A stretch of 64,000 nucleotides of DNA from an uncultured Tateyamaria sp. (GTDB taxonomy: Bacteria; Pseudomonadota; Alphaproteobacteria; Rhodobacterales; Rhodobacteraceae). Made by a program: the position numbers and the translations under genes. The DNA lies in assembly GCF_947494755.1 (NCBI RefSeq), contig NZ_CANLVZ010000016.1, positions 25,801-89,800 on the forward strand. Direction: 5' to 3'. Positions 16,885-26,910 of this stretch are shown here, piece after piece (the first letter of the stretch is position 1; every line of letters begins with the position of its first letter). Below the pieces are notes generated by a model that saw only the letters and a program-made list of their open reading frames with translations, had not been told where the DNA came from and searched no databases.

Positions 16885-18100
16885 TTTCCGCGCCCCTGCG
16901 CGTTGCAGGCCGCTGGATCAGCGCCATGATCAACCGCGCGATCGAAAAACGACCCTCGGCCGCCTCACGGGTCAGGGATCGGATGTATCCACCGGGTGAT
17001 CGGATGTCGTCAATGCGCTCAACGAGGCAGCAGACGGCGATCCCGGCAATGTCGGGGCCCATTGTGTCCACGGCGTCTTGCCAGGCTGAGGGGCTGATCC
17101 CGATCATGCCGCGTAGGAATGCGCCTAGTCTTGCCAGATCGCTGAACCTTGTGACGGGTTCCTGGGCGTAGGCCAGCGCCTCGGGCAGGGCGCGCAGGAC
17201 CAGGGGGAGAGGGATGTTCAGGCTCCCTTCACCCTCATCCACACTTGATCCGGACGACTCCGGATGAGAGGGTGATGGCACACCCGCTTCCATGCTCTTT
17301 TCAGAGCAATGTTCAAAAACAGAAGAATCTGTATTTGAATTCTGATACTGCCGCTCAGACTGATTGTCTTTGCCGCTCATATTTTCTGCTTTGTTGAGCC
17401 ATATTAGGGTCTGTTGCAGGAGTTTGGAGGCACATTCACCGGCTCCATCAAGTTCGTCCGCAGACAGCCGGCGACGCAGGAGGCGCGACAGGTCCAGCAG
17501 TTCGAGCAAGATCGCATCCCATGGGCCGGGATAGCCTTGCTCGGCCCCGTAGGCGGCAAGTTTCTGGGCATCTCGCTTGTTCAGTGACACTTTCTCGCGG
17601 AGCGCCTTCAGGCGGGCTGTGGCGGCGCGGGCGGCTTGGGCGGCCTGCGCGATCTCGGCGCTGCGCACCAGAAGCGGGCGCAAATCAAAGCCGAAGGCGC
17701 GCAGCAACGTTCCATCGTGATCGCGCGCGGCGTAGCGTTTGCCGTTTGGGCTGTCGTGCCTCAGGATCAGACCGGCATCCACCAGACGGGCCAAATGACG
17801 GCGCAGCGTGCTTTCTGCCATGCCGTGACAGCGTTCGCCCAAGGCCCGGTTGGAGGGGAACACGACGGTGTCGGCGTTTCCACCAAGCATCTGTTCGGGA
17901 TGAAAGCTCAGCAGCCCTTCGAGCACGCCTAGTTCTCGGTCCGTTACACCAAATGCGGTGCGGGCCACGCAAAGTTCCCGCAGGATCTGCCATTTGTCGA
18001 CATGGGGCAGGGCAGGGGTGTCAGCCATCCGCGCGGCGGCCTGCAAAAGGCCAGCCGTCACGGGCCGCTGCCCAAAGGGCGTCGTTGAAAGTCGTTCCAT
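16880..18100 (-). CDS. repC: RepC, plasmid replication initiator
   Basis: 406 residues. The N-terminal half carries the RepC winged-helix DNA-binding region (VFPSNRALGERCHGMAESTLRRHLARLVDAGLI), typical of the repABC family. A variable Ser-rich linker of about 60 residues follows, then a conserved C-terminal helical domain. RepC is the rate-limiting initiator, and in repABC plasmids the origin usually lies within repC itself, so the origin of this replicon is expected here. It is separated from repB by 185 bases that hold a counter-transcribed RNA. The length is normal for the family and the frame is intact. Confidence 0.93.
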   Translation of the reverse strand: MERLSTTPFGQRPVTAGLLQAAARMADTPALPHVDKWQILRELCVARTAFGVTDRELGVLEGLLSFHPEQMLGGNADTVVFPSNRALGERCHGMAESTLRRHLARLVDAGLILRHDSPNGKRYAARDHDGTLLRAFGFDLRPLLVRSAEIAQAAQAARAATARLKALREKVSLNKRDAQKLAAYGAEQGYPGPWDAILLELLDLSRLLRRRLSADELDGAGECASKLLQQTLIWLNKAENMSGKDNQSERQYQNSNTDSSVFEHCSEKSMEAGVPSPSHPESSGSSVDEGEGSLNIPLPLVLRALPEALAYAQEPVTRFSDLARLGAFLRGMIGISPSAWQDAVDTMGPDIAGIAVCCLVERIDDIRSPGGYIRSLTREAAEGRFSIARLIMALIQRPATRRGAEN

Positions 18101-18145
18101 CGCTGTTCACAAGACAAAAAAATCACGTTCACCCGCCAGGTGTTG

Positions 18146-18174
18146 TTGACAGCCGACTCGTGTGGGGGTTAGAT
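18146..18174 (+). promoter_or_regulatory. Promoter of the counter-transcribed RNA
   Basis: TTGACA (18146-18151) and TTAGAT (18169-18174) are separated by exactly 17 bases, a near-consensus vegetative promoter. It points against repABC transcription and lies just upstream of a plus-strand hairpin terminator. Confidence 0.75.
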
Positions 18175-18180
18175 TCGGGG

Positions 18181-18241
18181 TGCTAGAACCAAATCGAAGC
18201 CTCTCGGGTCGTTATATGATCTGGGGGGCTTTGTTCGTTTT
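18181..18241 (+). ncRNA. repABC counter-transcribed RNA (incompatibility antisense RNA)
   Basis: About 60 bases start just after the promoter at 18146-18174 and end in a long stem-loop (18197-18231: AAGCC to GGCTT, 14 paired positions around a seven-base loop) followed by TTTGTTCGTTTT. Several stem pairs are G-U and so form only in the plus-strand RNA, which supports plus-strand transcription. Small antisense RNAs in the repB-repC gap control RepC synthesis in repABC plasmids and set copy number and incompatibility. The exact 5' end is estimated. Confidence 0.78.
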
Positions 18242-18285
18242 AGTGCCTGTCTGTGCCTCCTGTTGTTTTGATGTTCTGCTCGGGG

Positions 18286-19287
18286 TTATTCATCAGAGGA
18301 TTTGCCGCGGGCGGCCCAGCTCTGGTGAATTTGGTCAAGGTTGTCCGTCAGCCAGTCCTCAAAGCCGCCGCTGCCCTCACGGGGGAATGTGAGGGTGACT
18401 TTATCGTCCTTGGACAGGACCGTGGCGATCACGGTGCCGGTGGTGGAACTTGTAACGGATGCGCGGGTGCCGGGCCCGGACTTTGCCTTTTTAGAGACAG
18501 ATATCGGAGCCGCGCCAGCACCGGTGGCAGCGCGATGCGCCTCTTTCAGCGTCGCCTCGAAGCGATCATTGCTGTCAGTATCCCCGCCTTGCACATGCAC
18601 CACATCTGCAAGCGTTGTTGTGTCCAGATCATGCGCTTCGATCAGGGTGGCCAGTTGCACCCACCGATCCCGCCCCACCGCAGGGGCGGCACCGATCAGA
18701 TGGATCAGATCCGCTCCGATGCGATCCACAATCGCAAGCATCCGCGACACAACCGTTTTGTCGATGCTGAGCGCGTCGCACATGGCTTTGCGATCATAGT
18801 CTGCATCGCGCATTTGAGCCGCAAAGTTCGCCTTTTCAATAAAGCTGAGACCCCGCCGGGCGGTGTTTTCCTGGCCCTGTGCCATGACAAGGGCCGTGTC
18901 GTCCAATTCACGTACCAGCGCCTTGACCGTTTGACCCAGATCGCGCATCGCCAGAACCCGGCGTCGCCCATAGACGATCTGAAACCGCCCTTCGACCTCG
19001 GGGTGGGGGCGCACGAGCACCGGCACTTGCTGTCCGTAGTCGCGGATCGAGGCCAGCAACGCGCTGTCTTCGGCGTCATCGCTTTCGAGCCGGTCCTGAA
19101 GACCGCCTGCGTCGATGGCATGTGGGTCTAAATCAAGCAAAGAACGCGCTTTGAGCGCTTCGATCGACTGGCTGACCGCCCCAATGGCCCCTTTGAGGGG
19201 CCGCTGTCCGGGTTTGGTTTTGGCAGGATCCGAGGCGGGGGTATCGCCGCCCTCCATCAGCCCCTGAAGCAGGTTTTTACGTGCCAT
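18286..19287 (-). CDS. repB: RepB, ParB-family partition protein
   Basis: 333 residues from the ATG at 19287; the frame extends upstream to 19425 inside repA, but GGGGGC before 19287 and the conserved start MARKNLLQGLM favour the internal ATG. The ParB nuclease-like region includes VRPHPEVEGRFQIVYGRRR, and the helix-turn-helix lies around KAMCDALSIDKTVVSRML. The C-terminal region (TFPREGSGGFEDWL) is typical of RepB. It binds parS (16823-16884) and stimulates the RepA ATPase to segregate the replicon. It overlaps the end of repA by 11 bases, so the two are translationally coupled. Confidence 0.92.
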   Translation of the reverse strand: MARKNLLQGLMEGGDTPASDPAKTKPGQRPLKGAIGAVSQSIEALKARSLLDLDPHAIDAGGLQDRLESDDAEDSALLASIRDYGQQVPVLVRPHPEVEGRFQIVYGRRRVLAMRDLGQTVKALVRELDDTALVMAQGQENTARRGLSFIEKANFAAQMRDADYDRKAMCDALSIDKTVVSRMLAIVDRIGADLIHLIGAAPAVGRDRWVQLATLIEAHDLDTTTLADVVHVQGGDTDSNDRFEATLKEAHRAATGAGAAPISVSKKAKSGPGTRASVTSSTTGTVIATVLSKDDKVTLTFPREGSGGFEDWLTDNLDQIHQSWAARGKSSDE

Positions 19288-20464
19288 GCCGCCCCCATGC
19301 CGTCTGAATGAGCCCTTCGATTTCGCCATTGACCGCGTTGATGGATTCCATTGCCCGGTCATAGGTCGCACGGGTGAATTGACCCTTTTCGACCTCGTAT
19401 AGAGTCTGTTTTGTGATCCCCGCATCCGAGATCGCGGTCGATTTCAACACGGTGTGATTGAGCACGTGATCGCCAAACATGGAGCGCATGAAGCTGACCA
19501 TCTGGTTTTGTGGCCCGTCTCCAGGTTCGTAGCGCGTCACCACGTAGCGCAGCCAATCGTAACTCATGTCGCCCCCCGCATCCGCCACGACCCCAAGCAG
19601 GTTCGAGGTCATCAACAGGAATTGGCACATCGACATCACGTCGAGCATTTGCGGATGGACCGTGACCAGCACTGCCGTGGCCGCCGAAAGCGCGGACATC
19701 GTGAGGAACCCAAGCTGCGGCGGGCAGTCGATAATGACCACGTCATAATCCTGTTGCACTTCGCCCAAAGCAGTCCCTACACGGGTGAAAAACATCGCGC
19801 CGTCCCGCTGCGCGAGGGCGCGGGGCGTTTCGTGTTCGAACTCCATCAGGTCCAGATTGCCCGGCACGATGTCGAGATTGGTAAAGTAGGTTTTCCGGAT
19901 CAGGTCGCGCAGCGGCACCGGATCGTCATAGCGGATCGCGTCGTAGATCGTGCCCCCGTCCAGCAGGTCGAATTCCGGCTGGAACCCGTGCAGCGCCGAA
20001 AACGATGCCTGCGGATCTAGGTCAATCGCCAGTACCCGGTATCCATCGAGCGCGAGTTTCTGACTGAGATGCGCGGCCGTTGTCGTCTTGCCCGACCCGC
20101 CCTTGAAGTTGATCACTGTGATCACTTGCAGCCCGTCATCCCCGCGCCGTCCAGGCAGGTAGGTACCAGGCGATTTCGCGCCCTGTTCGAGCATGTGCCG
20201 CAGCGATTGAATGTCGTCGGGCGTGTAGTGGCGCCGCCCCCCGGCCCGGATTTCCGGTTCGGGTCCGCGCCCGTCAAGGTGGAGTTTGCGCAAGTAAGCG
20301 TCCTTGACCCCGAGCAGGTCTGCCACCTCGCCTGAGGTGAAGGTCCGCAATGTCCGCTGCGCGTCGGGCGGAAACAATTGTTCCCGATGCGCCTGAAGCC
20401 GCTCGGACAGTTTGGCGGCATGTGCCCCCACCAGAGTGTCAATTCGCGCCGAGAGATCTTGCAT
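19277..20464 (-). CDS. repA: RepA, ParA-family partition ATPase
   Basis: 395 residues from the ATG at 20464, which has AGGA six bases upstream and gives the usual RepA length; the open frame up to 20704 has no matching start signal. An N-terminal helix-turn-helix (TSGEVADLLGVKDAYLRKL, RRHYTPDDI) precedes the deviant Walker A KGGSGKTTTAAHL and the motif IDLDPQASFS, both diagnostic of ParA ATPases. RepA drives partition of the replicon and represses the repABC promoter. It is the first gene of the repA-repB-repC order. Confidence 0.93.
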   Translation of the reverse strand: MQDLSARIDTLVGAHAAKLSERLQAHREQLFPPDAQRTLRTFTSGEVADLLGVKDAYLRKLHLDGRGPEPEIRAGGRRHYTPDDIQSLRHMLEQGAKSPGTYLPGRRGDDGLQVITVINFKGGSGKTTTAAHLSQKLALDGYRVLAIDLDPQASFSALHGFQPEFDLLDGGTIYDAIRYDDPVPLRDLIRKTYFTNLDIVPGNLDLMEFEHETPRALAQRDGAMFFTRVGTALGEVQQDYDVVIIDCPPQLGFLTMSALSAATAVLVTVHPQMLDVMSMCQFLLMTSNLLGVVADAGGDMSYDWLRYVVTRYEPGDGPQNQMVSFMRSMFGDHVLNHTVLKSTAISDAGITKQTLYEVEKGQFTRATYDRAMESINAVNGEIEGLIQTAWGRHGT

Positions 20465-20859
20465 CTCGCGTCCTGCCTGTTCTTTTGGTACGACCGGGGT
20501 CGTCACCTGCCTGCTGCGGGTTTGCCCCGCATTTGGTGCCTTATTGCCGTTCTCCGGGCCTTGATTTTCGGCGCATCGCATCGATTGGCCAGCGTGAGTT
20601 ACGCTTAAAGGCGTTTTATTCTGTTCTTGGCGTAAATGTTTTACGTGCTTTGGTGATTCCTGCAAGCCCTTTCTATATTTGGGTGTTATGTCGGATAGAC
20701 CCACTAGCCCTGCGCGTTGGTGCTCTTTATACGTGCGCGTCTGTGCCTAAAGGCCACAGCTATGGTGTTTTCGCCCTGATCGGGGCGGCAAAGATTTGCC
20801 CAAGGCGGCGTGACGTGCTTGACTGCGCGGAATTAATTTAATTCCCGGGACTTACCTCC
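20465..20859. promoter_or_regulatory. Intergenic region between repA and the autotransporter
   Basis: About 395 bases between divergent genes, with no credible coding sequence. It should hold the repA promoter and operators. The inverted repeat CGTAAA-TGT-TTTACG at 20631-20645 is a candidate RepA operator. Just before the autotransporter ATG there is a 17-base AT-rich palindrome (GGAATTAA-T-TTAATTCC, 20829-20845), which could be an operator or the edge of an AT-rich promoter. No long direct repeats (iterons) were seen. Confidence 0.5.
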
Positions 20860-23800
20860 ATGAACGTCTCTCAAGGTCATTTCCGACTGCGTTGCATGCG
20901 CGCGATGTTGCTGAGCACGGTGGTGTTTGTGGCACCAGCGGCCTTTGCGCAGACTGTGACCTGGGATGGCGATACCGACTCGGACTGGAATACGGGCACC
21001 AACTGGGATGGCGATCTGGTTCCGGTGCCGGGCGAGGATGTCCTGATCGATGTCGCGCCGCCAGCCGTGGTGGATGTCGCCGTGCCGACTGTAAACAATG
21101 TGGACGTCAACACCGCTGGTGTGCTGAACGTCGTGACCGGGGGCACGTTGACCGCGACGGGCACCGTCACCATCGGTGCGGGCGGGTCGTTGAGCGTGAG
21201 TGGCGGCGGGCAGATCAGCGGCACGGTCGTGAACTCGGGCGGCACCGTGACCCTCGCGCAGTCCACCCTGTCGGCCTATTCCCAGAGCGCGGCAGGCGGC
21301 TCGACCAGCGTGACCGGCACTGCTGCGATCAACAGTGATGTCACCTTGTCGGCGGGCACGTTCTCGAACACGGGCGCGTTGACCATCACCGGCACGAACA
21401 GCACGCTGGATGTGACGAGCGGTGTCACCAATATGACGTCGAGCGGGACCATCACCGCGAATGTCACCACCGCCGCCACCGCTTCGGATCTGAGCGGAGC
21501 GATCACGGGCACGCTTGGTGTGACCGGCGGGCAGGCCAATGCCACTGCGGCCCTGTCAACGACCGGCCAAATCAGCGTCACCGGCGGAGAGTTCCAGATC
21601 GACAGCGGCGTGACCGTCACGGCGGACACGGGCGGCAACACGGATGATGATTTCGATGTGGGCGCATCGGGCACGCTGGACATCGACGGCACGGCCATCG
21701 GCAACGTCAATTCGGTCGGCGCAGTCCAATTGGGAGGCGCGATCACGGGTACTCTGACTTCGGGCGGGGCAGGTTCGGTCGTGGTGGACGACACCGCCAG
21801 CGTCTCGGGGCTCATCCAGATCGACGATGGTACGATGACCGTCAACGCCGGCCAGACCCTGACCGCGTCAAACGATGTGGACATCGCATCCGCCGGTCAA
21901 CTGACCATCAACGGCACGGGCACGATCACCGGCAATGTCACCAATGCAAGTGCTTTGGCCAATGCCAGTTCGAACGCTGGCACAATCAGCGGCACGCTCA
22001 CCAATACCGGCGGGCAATTCACCAATACCGGGACCATTGATGCACTTGATGTTGATGGCGGCACCGTCATCAATTCGGGCACGGGCGTCGTCACCAACGC
22101 GACCACAATCGACAACGGCACGGTGCAGGTCACCGGAACCGGGGCCGGGGGCTTCAGCGTCGGTTCGACCGTGACGGTCAATGGCGGCGGTACACTGGAC
22201 GTCGATGCGGGCAGCGTCGGCGCCGTCACGAACACCGCTGGCATCGTGACCTTGGGCGGAGGCACAGTTGCCAGCCTGACGCAGAACGGCGCGGGCGTGA
22301 GCACGACGGTCGATGGTAACAGCACCGTGACCGGCGCGACCGACATCGACGTGGGCACATTGACCATCAATGGCGGCCAGACTCTGACCGCGACCGGCGG
22401 TATCGATATCGCCACCGGAGCCACGATAACAGCCACCGGCAACATCACCGGCAACGTGGTGAACAACAGCACTGGCTTGTCGTCGAGCGCAGGCACATTG
22501 AATGGCACGCTGAACAATACCGGCGTCTTCTCGAATTCCGGTTCGGCCGGGGCCACCACGAACTCGGGCACATTGACCAATACCGGCACGCTGGCCTCAC
22601 TGATCAATTCAGCCGGAGAGACCACGAACACCAACATCATCTCGGGGACGGTGTCGGTCACCGGCGGCACGTTCGATCAGAACGGTGGCACCACCGGCGC
22701 GATCACCAACTCGAATGGGGCGGTCGAATTGGGCGGCGGCACCGTCGCCAGCCTGACCCAGAACACCAACGCCTCGACCACCACTGTCGTAGACGCCAGC
22801 ACCACAGTGACCGGCGCGACCGATATCGACGAAGGCACGCTGACCATCAACAGCGGCCAGACCCTGACGGCGACCGGCGGTATCGATATCGCCACCGGAG
22901 CCACGATGACAGCGACCGGCAATATCACCGGCAATGTCGTGAACAACAGTACGGCGCTGTCCACGAACGCGGGCACGCTGAACGGCACGCTGAACAATAC
23001 CGGCGTCTTCTCGAATTCCGGAGCGGCGGGGGCCACGACGAACTCGGGCACGCTGACCAATACCGGCACGCTGGCCTCGCTGACCAACTCGGCAGGCGAA
23101 ACCACGAACACCGGCATCATCTCCGGGACGGTATCAGTCACCGGCGGCACATTCGATCAAAACGGCGGCACCACCGGCGCGATCACCAACTCGAACGGCG
23201 CGGTCGAATTGGGCGGCGGCAGCGTGGCGAGCCTGACGCAGAACGGCGCCGGCGTGAGCGCCACGGTCGATGGCAACACCACAGTGGTTGGTGCGACCGA
23301 CATCGATGTAGGCACGCTAACCGTGAACAGCGGTGTGACTTTGTTGGCGACGGGGAATGTGGACATCGCATCCGCCGGTCAACTGACCATCAACGGCACG
23401 GGCACGATCACCGGCAATGTCACCAATGCAAGTGCTTTGGCCAATGCCAGTTCGAACGCTGGCACAATCAGCGGTACGCTCACCAATACCGGCGGGCAAT
23501 TCACCAATACCGGGACCATTGATGCACTTGATGTTGATGGCGGCACCGTCATCAATTCGGGCACGGGCGTCGTCACCAACGCGACCACAATCGACAACGG
23601 CACCGTGCAGGTCACCGGAACCGGGGCAGGGGGCTTCAGCGTCGGTTCGACCGTGACGGTCAATGGCGGCGGTACACTGGACGTCGATGCGGGCACGGTG
23701 GGCGCTGTCACGAACACCGCAGGCATCGTGACCTTGGGCGGAGGCACAGTTGCCAGCCTGACGCAGAACGGCACGGGCGTGAGCACGACGGTAGACGGTA

Positions 23801-26800
23801 GCAGCACCGTGACCGGTGCCACCGACATTGATGTGGGCACGCTGACCATCAATGGCGGCCAGACCCTGACGGCGACCGGCGGTATCGATATCGCCACCGG
23901 AGCCACGATGACAGCGACCGGCAACATCACCGGCAATGTCGTGAACAACAGTACGGCGCTGTCCACGAACGCGGGCACGCTGAACGGCACGCTGAACAAT
24001 ACCGGTCAGTTCACCAACACGGGCTCCGCAGGCGCGACGACAAACACCGGTACGTTCTCGAACTCGGGCACCATCGCGAGCCTGACCAACAATGGCGGCA
24101 CCGCCACCAATACCGGCACCATCACCACCACCGTCACCCAGTCCGCAGGCACCATCAACATGAATGCCGGGTCGGTGGGCGGCCTGACCGATATCAACGG
24201 GGGCACGTTCAACTTCAACGGTGGCACGCTTGCCAATGTCGAGAACGCGGGCACCTTTGCCATTGACGAGAGCGAGACCATCGGCGGCAGCTTCACCAAC
24301 CAAAACGGTGGGACGCTGGATGTGACCGGCCTGACCGGGCCGGGGACATTGACCACCAGTGGCTTTAGCACGGACGGCGATATCGACACAGATGGTACGA
24401 ATGCCCTCACCATCTCCTCCGCGACCATCACGATTGAGGATGACGCCACCTTTGACGGCACCAATGATCTGGATGGCAATGTGCTGTTTTCCGGCAATGT
24501 CAGCAACAATGCGGATCTGGATACAATTGCCACCCAGACCGTGACGGGTGCCTTTACCAACAACAATCAGCTTGATGTCGACACCGGCACTTTCACCGTG
24601 ACCGGTGCCACCACCAACGCCAATGGTGGCACGCTGACTGTCGCTTCGGGCGCGACCTTGCAGGCGGGTGCGACGGGTACTGGCACGGTCACCAACCAGG
24701 ATGGCGGTACCCTGGCTGTCACCGGCACCCTTGATGGCAATCTGACCAACCAGGCCGATGGCCCGGAAGGCGTGACCCTGACCGGCACGGGCGCCGGCAC
24801 CACCACCGGGATCGTGACCGGAACGCTAACCAACGCAGGCAACCTTGATATCAACGGTGGGCGTGCTGCCACGCTGATCAACAATGCCGGGGGCGACACC
24901 GATTTCACCGGCGATGGCACTATCGACAATGGCCTGACCGTGAATGGCGGTACGGTCGATGTGAACACGGGCACCCTGACCGTGACTGCAGGCGGGACAC
25001 AGATCAACGGCGGCACCCTGTCGATCCAGTCTGCGGGCGCGCTGGCCTCGACCGTGACCAATGCGGGCGGCACCCTGAACGTGTTCGGCACCGCCAATGA
25101 TGCTGTCACCAACACAAGCGGTACGGCCAACGTCACCGGCACTGTGGCAGGTCTGTTCACCAACACCGGCACGCTGAATTTTTCGGGCGGGACCATCGAC
25201 ACGCTGGACGCCAACGCGGGTGGGATCGTCAACAGCGCCGGCAACACCACGGTGACGAATGCCATCACGAACGCGGGCCGTTTCGGGATCTCGGGCGGGA
25301 CCTTGAACAACGCCCCCACCAACGATTTCACCAACGAGAGTGGCGGGTCGTTGACCATCGCCTCGTCCGGGACGTTGGTGAGCGATCTGACCAATAGCGC
25401 GGGCGGCACTGTCAGCCTGCTTGGCCAGGTGACCGGCAATGTCGTCAACAACGGCACGTTGACCGCGACCGGCACTGGCGGCACCATCGCCGGCAACCTG
25501 TCCGGTTCGGGCGGCACCATTGATCTGAGCGATGACGACCCGACCACGCAGCTGAACGTGTCGGGCAATGCGAATATCAACGGCACTGTGGTGCTGGATG
25601 CGGATGTCACCACCGGGTCCACCGCTGGCGATACGATCGCTGTTGCCGGCGCGCTGAGCGGTACGGCTGCGCTGCGGTTCAACTCCATCGGTGAGGCGGG
25701 CAATATCGGCAATATCGATCTGTTCACCTATGGCACCACGAACGCGCTGAGCTTCAGCAGCGTCTCCGGACTGCCTGAAACAGCGGCCTTTGAGTACTTC
25801 GTGACCGACACCGGGGCCGGCGCGATTCAATTACAAAGCCGGGTGAACACAGGGATTGCGAACCTTGCGGTGACGGTCGGCCTGACCCAGACCCTGGTCG
25901 ATGCGATCATCAACCGACCCACGAGCCCCTTTGTCAGCGATATTGCGGGCGACAAGGAGACGGACCCTTGCGGTCCGGGTGTCTGGTCGCGCCTGACGGG
26001 CGGGAACGCGGATGCCGAAGGGTCCTTTGTCGATGAAACGACAGGTGCAAGTGGTACATCGCCGGTTGAGCTGAACTATGGCGGTTTGCAGGTGGGTGGC
26101 GATTTCGCCTGCTTCGGCGGTGCCTATGGCGGTTGGGATCTGGCCTTTGGCGGGTTGCTGGGCGTGAACCAGGGCACCACGGTCAACAACGTCTTTGATG
26201 TTGACCTGAACACCGGCCTGCCCACCAGCACCCTGCTGAGCGTCACCGAAACAGACATCCTGCAACGCTATGCAGGCGTTTATGCGACGGCCGCGCGGGG
26301 CCGGTTCTTTGCCGATCTGCAATACCGCTATGAGCTGACCGATTTCACCTCAACCAACACGGCTGTGGCGGCCGGGGCGGGCTTTGATTTGAACGACGAG
26401 GAATACGAAAACCGGGGCCACACCCTGTCGGGCGCATTGGGCTATTCCTGGCCCGTGGGCAACACGCCGGGGCTGACCTTTGTGTCCTCGGCGGGCTTTT
26501 CCTTTACCAACAACGAGACGGACACAATCAACCTGGGCAGCACGGGCGATCTGACCGTCGATGACAGCAAAAGCCGGATCGGCTTTGCCAGCGCCACCCT
26601 TGCCAAGTCGCGGGTCCTGCCCGACGAGATCAGCGTGTTGAGCTATTTCGGGACGGCCACATTCTACAACGACTTTGCCGACGACCGGGAGGCACAGTTC
26701 GTGTCCGCAGCGGGCGCGGTGCGGGACCTCACGATTGCGAATGTGGGGCAGTACACGGAAGTCAGCGCAGGGATCAACTATGTCCGCCTGCTCGAACCGA

Positions 26801-26910
26801 GCAAGGCCGCCGGATCACGGCAACTGAACGCCGCCCTGCGGGTGGATGCGCGGTTCGGAGACGATATCGACAGCCTCGGGATTACGGGGCAAATCCGGTT
26901 CCAGTTTTAG
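20860..26910 (+). CDS. Large repeat-rich autotransporter (type Va), probable surface protein
   Basis: 2016 residues. A signal peptide (about 1-31, cleavage after AFA) leads into a ~1670-residue passenger extremely rich in Thr, Gly, Asn, Ser, Val and Ala, with short strands such as GTLTNTG and VTGGTFDQNGG repeated many times. This suggests a long beta-helix. From about 1700 a C-terminal autotransporter beta-barrel follows, ending in IRFQF with the terminal phenylalanine needed for outer-membrane insertion. Long internal duplications exist at DNA level (see repeat entries). No protease triad or RGD-type motif was noticed, so adhesin or biofilm matrix protein is the most likely role. It is transcribed away from repA. 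Confidence 0.88.
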   Translation: MNVSQGHFRLRCMRAMLLSTVVFVAPAAFAQTVTWDGDTDSDWNTGTNWDGDLVPVPGEDVLIDVAPPAVVDVAVPTVNNVDVNTAGVLNVVTGGTLTATGTVTIGAGGSLSVSGGGQISGTVVNSGGTVTLAQSTLSAYSQSAAGGSTSVTGTAAINSDVTLSAGTFSNTGALTITGTNSTLDVTSGVTNMTSSGTITANVTTAATASDLSGAITGTLGVTGGQANATAALSTTGQISVTGGEFQIDSGVTVTADTGGNTDDDFDVGASGTLDIDGTAIGNVNSVGAVQLGGAITGTLTSGGAGSVVVDDTASVSGLIQIDDGTMTVNAGQTLTASNDVDIASAGQLTINGTGTITGNVTNASALANASSNAGTISGTLTNTGGQFTNTGTIDALDVDGGTVINSGTGVVTNATTIDNGTVQVTGTGAGGFSVGSTVTVNGGGTLDVDAGSVGAVTNTAGIVTLGGGTVASLTQNGAGVSTTVDGNSTVTGATDIDVGTLTINGGQTLTATGGIDIATGATITATGNITGNVVNNSTGLSSSAGTLNGTLNNTGVFSNSGSAGATTNSGTLTNTGTLASLINSAGETTNTNIISGTVSVTGGTFDQNGGTTGAITNSNGAVELGGGTVASLTQNTNASTTTVVDASTTVTGATDIDEGTLTINSGQTLTATGGIDIATGATMTATGNITGNVVNNSTALSTNAGTLNGTLNNTGVFSNSGAAGATTNSGTLTNTGTLASLTNSAGETTNTGIISGTVSVTGGTFDQNGGTTGAITNSNGAVELGGGSVASLTQNGAGVSATVDGNTTVVGATDIDVGTLTVNSGVTLLATGNVDIASAGQLTINGTGTITGNVTNASALANASSNAGTISGTLTNTGGQFTNTGTIDALDVDGGTVINSGTGVVTNATTIDNGTVQVTGTGAGGFSVGSTVTVNGGGTLDVDAGTVGAVTNTAGIVTLGGGTVASLTQNGTGVSTTVDGSSTVTGATDIDVGTLTINGGQTLTATGGIDIATGATMTATGNITGNVVNNSTALSTNAGTLNGTLNNTGQFTNTGSAGATTNTGTFSNSGTIASLTNNGGTATNTGTITTTVTQSAGTINMNAGSVGGLTDINGGTFNFNGGTLANVENAGTFAIDESETIGGSFTNQNGGTLDVTGLTGPGTLTTSGFSTDGDIDTDGTNALTISSATITIEDDATFDGTNDLDGNVLFSGNVSNNADLDTIATQTVTGAFTNNNQLDVDTGTFTVTGATTNANGGTLTVASGATLQAGATGTGTVTNQDGGTLAVTGTLDGNLTNQADGPEGVTLTGTGAGTTTGIVTGTLTNAGNLDINGGRAATLINNAGGDTDFTGDGTIDNGLTVNGGTVDVNTGTLTVTAGGTQINGGTLSIQSAGALASTVTNAGGTLNVFGTANDAVTNTSGTANVTGTVAGLFTNTGTLNFSGGTIDTLDANAGGIVNSAGNTTVTNAITNAGRFGISGGTLNNAPTNDFTNESGGSLTIASSGTLVSDLTNSAGGTVSLLGQVTGNVVNNGTLTATGTGGTIAGNLSGSGGTIDLSDDDPTTQLNVSGNANINGTVVLDADVTTGSTAGDTIAVAGALSGTAALRFNSIGEAGNIGNIDLFTYGTTNALSFSSVSGLPETAAFEYFVTDTGAGAIQLQSRVNTGIANLAVTVGLTQTLVDAIINRPTSPFVSDIAGDKETDPCGPGVWSRLTGGNADAEGSFVDETTGASGTSPVELNYGGLQVGGDFACFGGAYGGWDLAFGGLLGVNQGTTVNNVFDVDLNTGLPTSTLLSVTETDILQRYAGVYATAARGRFFADLQYRYELTDFTSTNTAVAAGAGFDLNDEEYENRGHTLSGALGYSWPVGNTPGLTFVSSAGFSFTNNETDTINLGSTGDLTVDDSKSRIGFASATLAKSRVLPDEISVLSYFGTATFYNDFADDREAQFVSAAGAVRDLTIANVGQYTEVSAGINYVRLLEPSKAAGSRQLNAALRVDARFGDDIDSLGITGQIRFQF
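21877..22467 (+). repeat. Internal repeat, copy A (autotransporter)
   Basis: This block recurs 1482 bases downstream at 23359. The first ~330 bases of the two copies differ at only about three positions by eye. The following ~260 bases are similar but diverged. The offset is a multiple of three, so it encodes a 494-residue repeat period in frame. Confidence 0.85.
23359..23949 (+). repeat. Internal repeat, copy B (autotransporter)
   Basis: Second copy of the block at 21877-22467. A shorter unit starting CGACCGGCGGTATCGAT also occurs at 22391, 22871 and near 23873, showing nested duplications (about 480 bases between the first two). Near-identity suggests recent duplication or gene conversion, and the locus could expand or contract by recombination. 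Confidence 0.85.

Noticed and set aside
21877..23949. Possible CRISPR-like or satellite array
   Set aside because: The repeats are long, in frame, coding and uneven, with no short repeat-spacer pattern.
23317..25830. Several minus-strand ORFs within the autotransporter gene
   Set aside because: They arise from the repetitive passenger DNA and have no signal peptide, start site or family; the plus-strand frame has a signal peptide and barrel.
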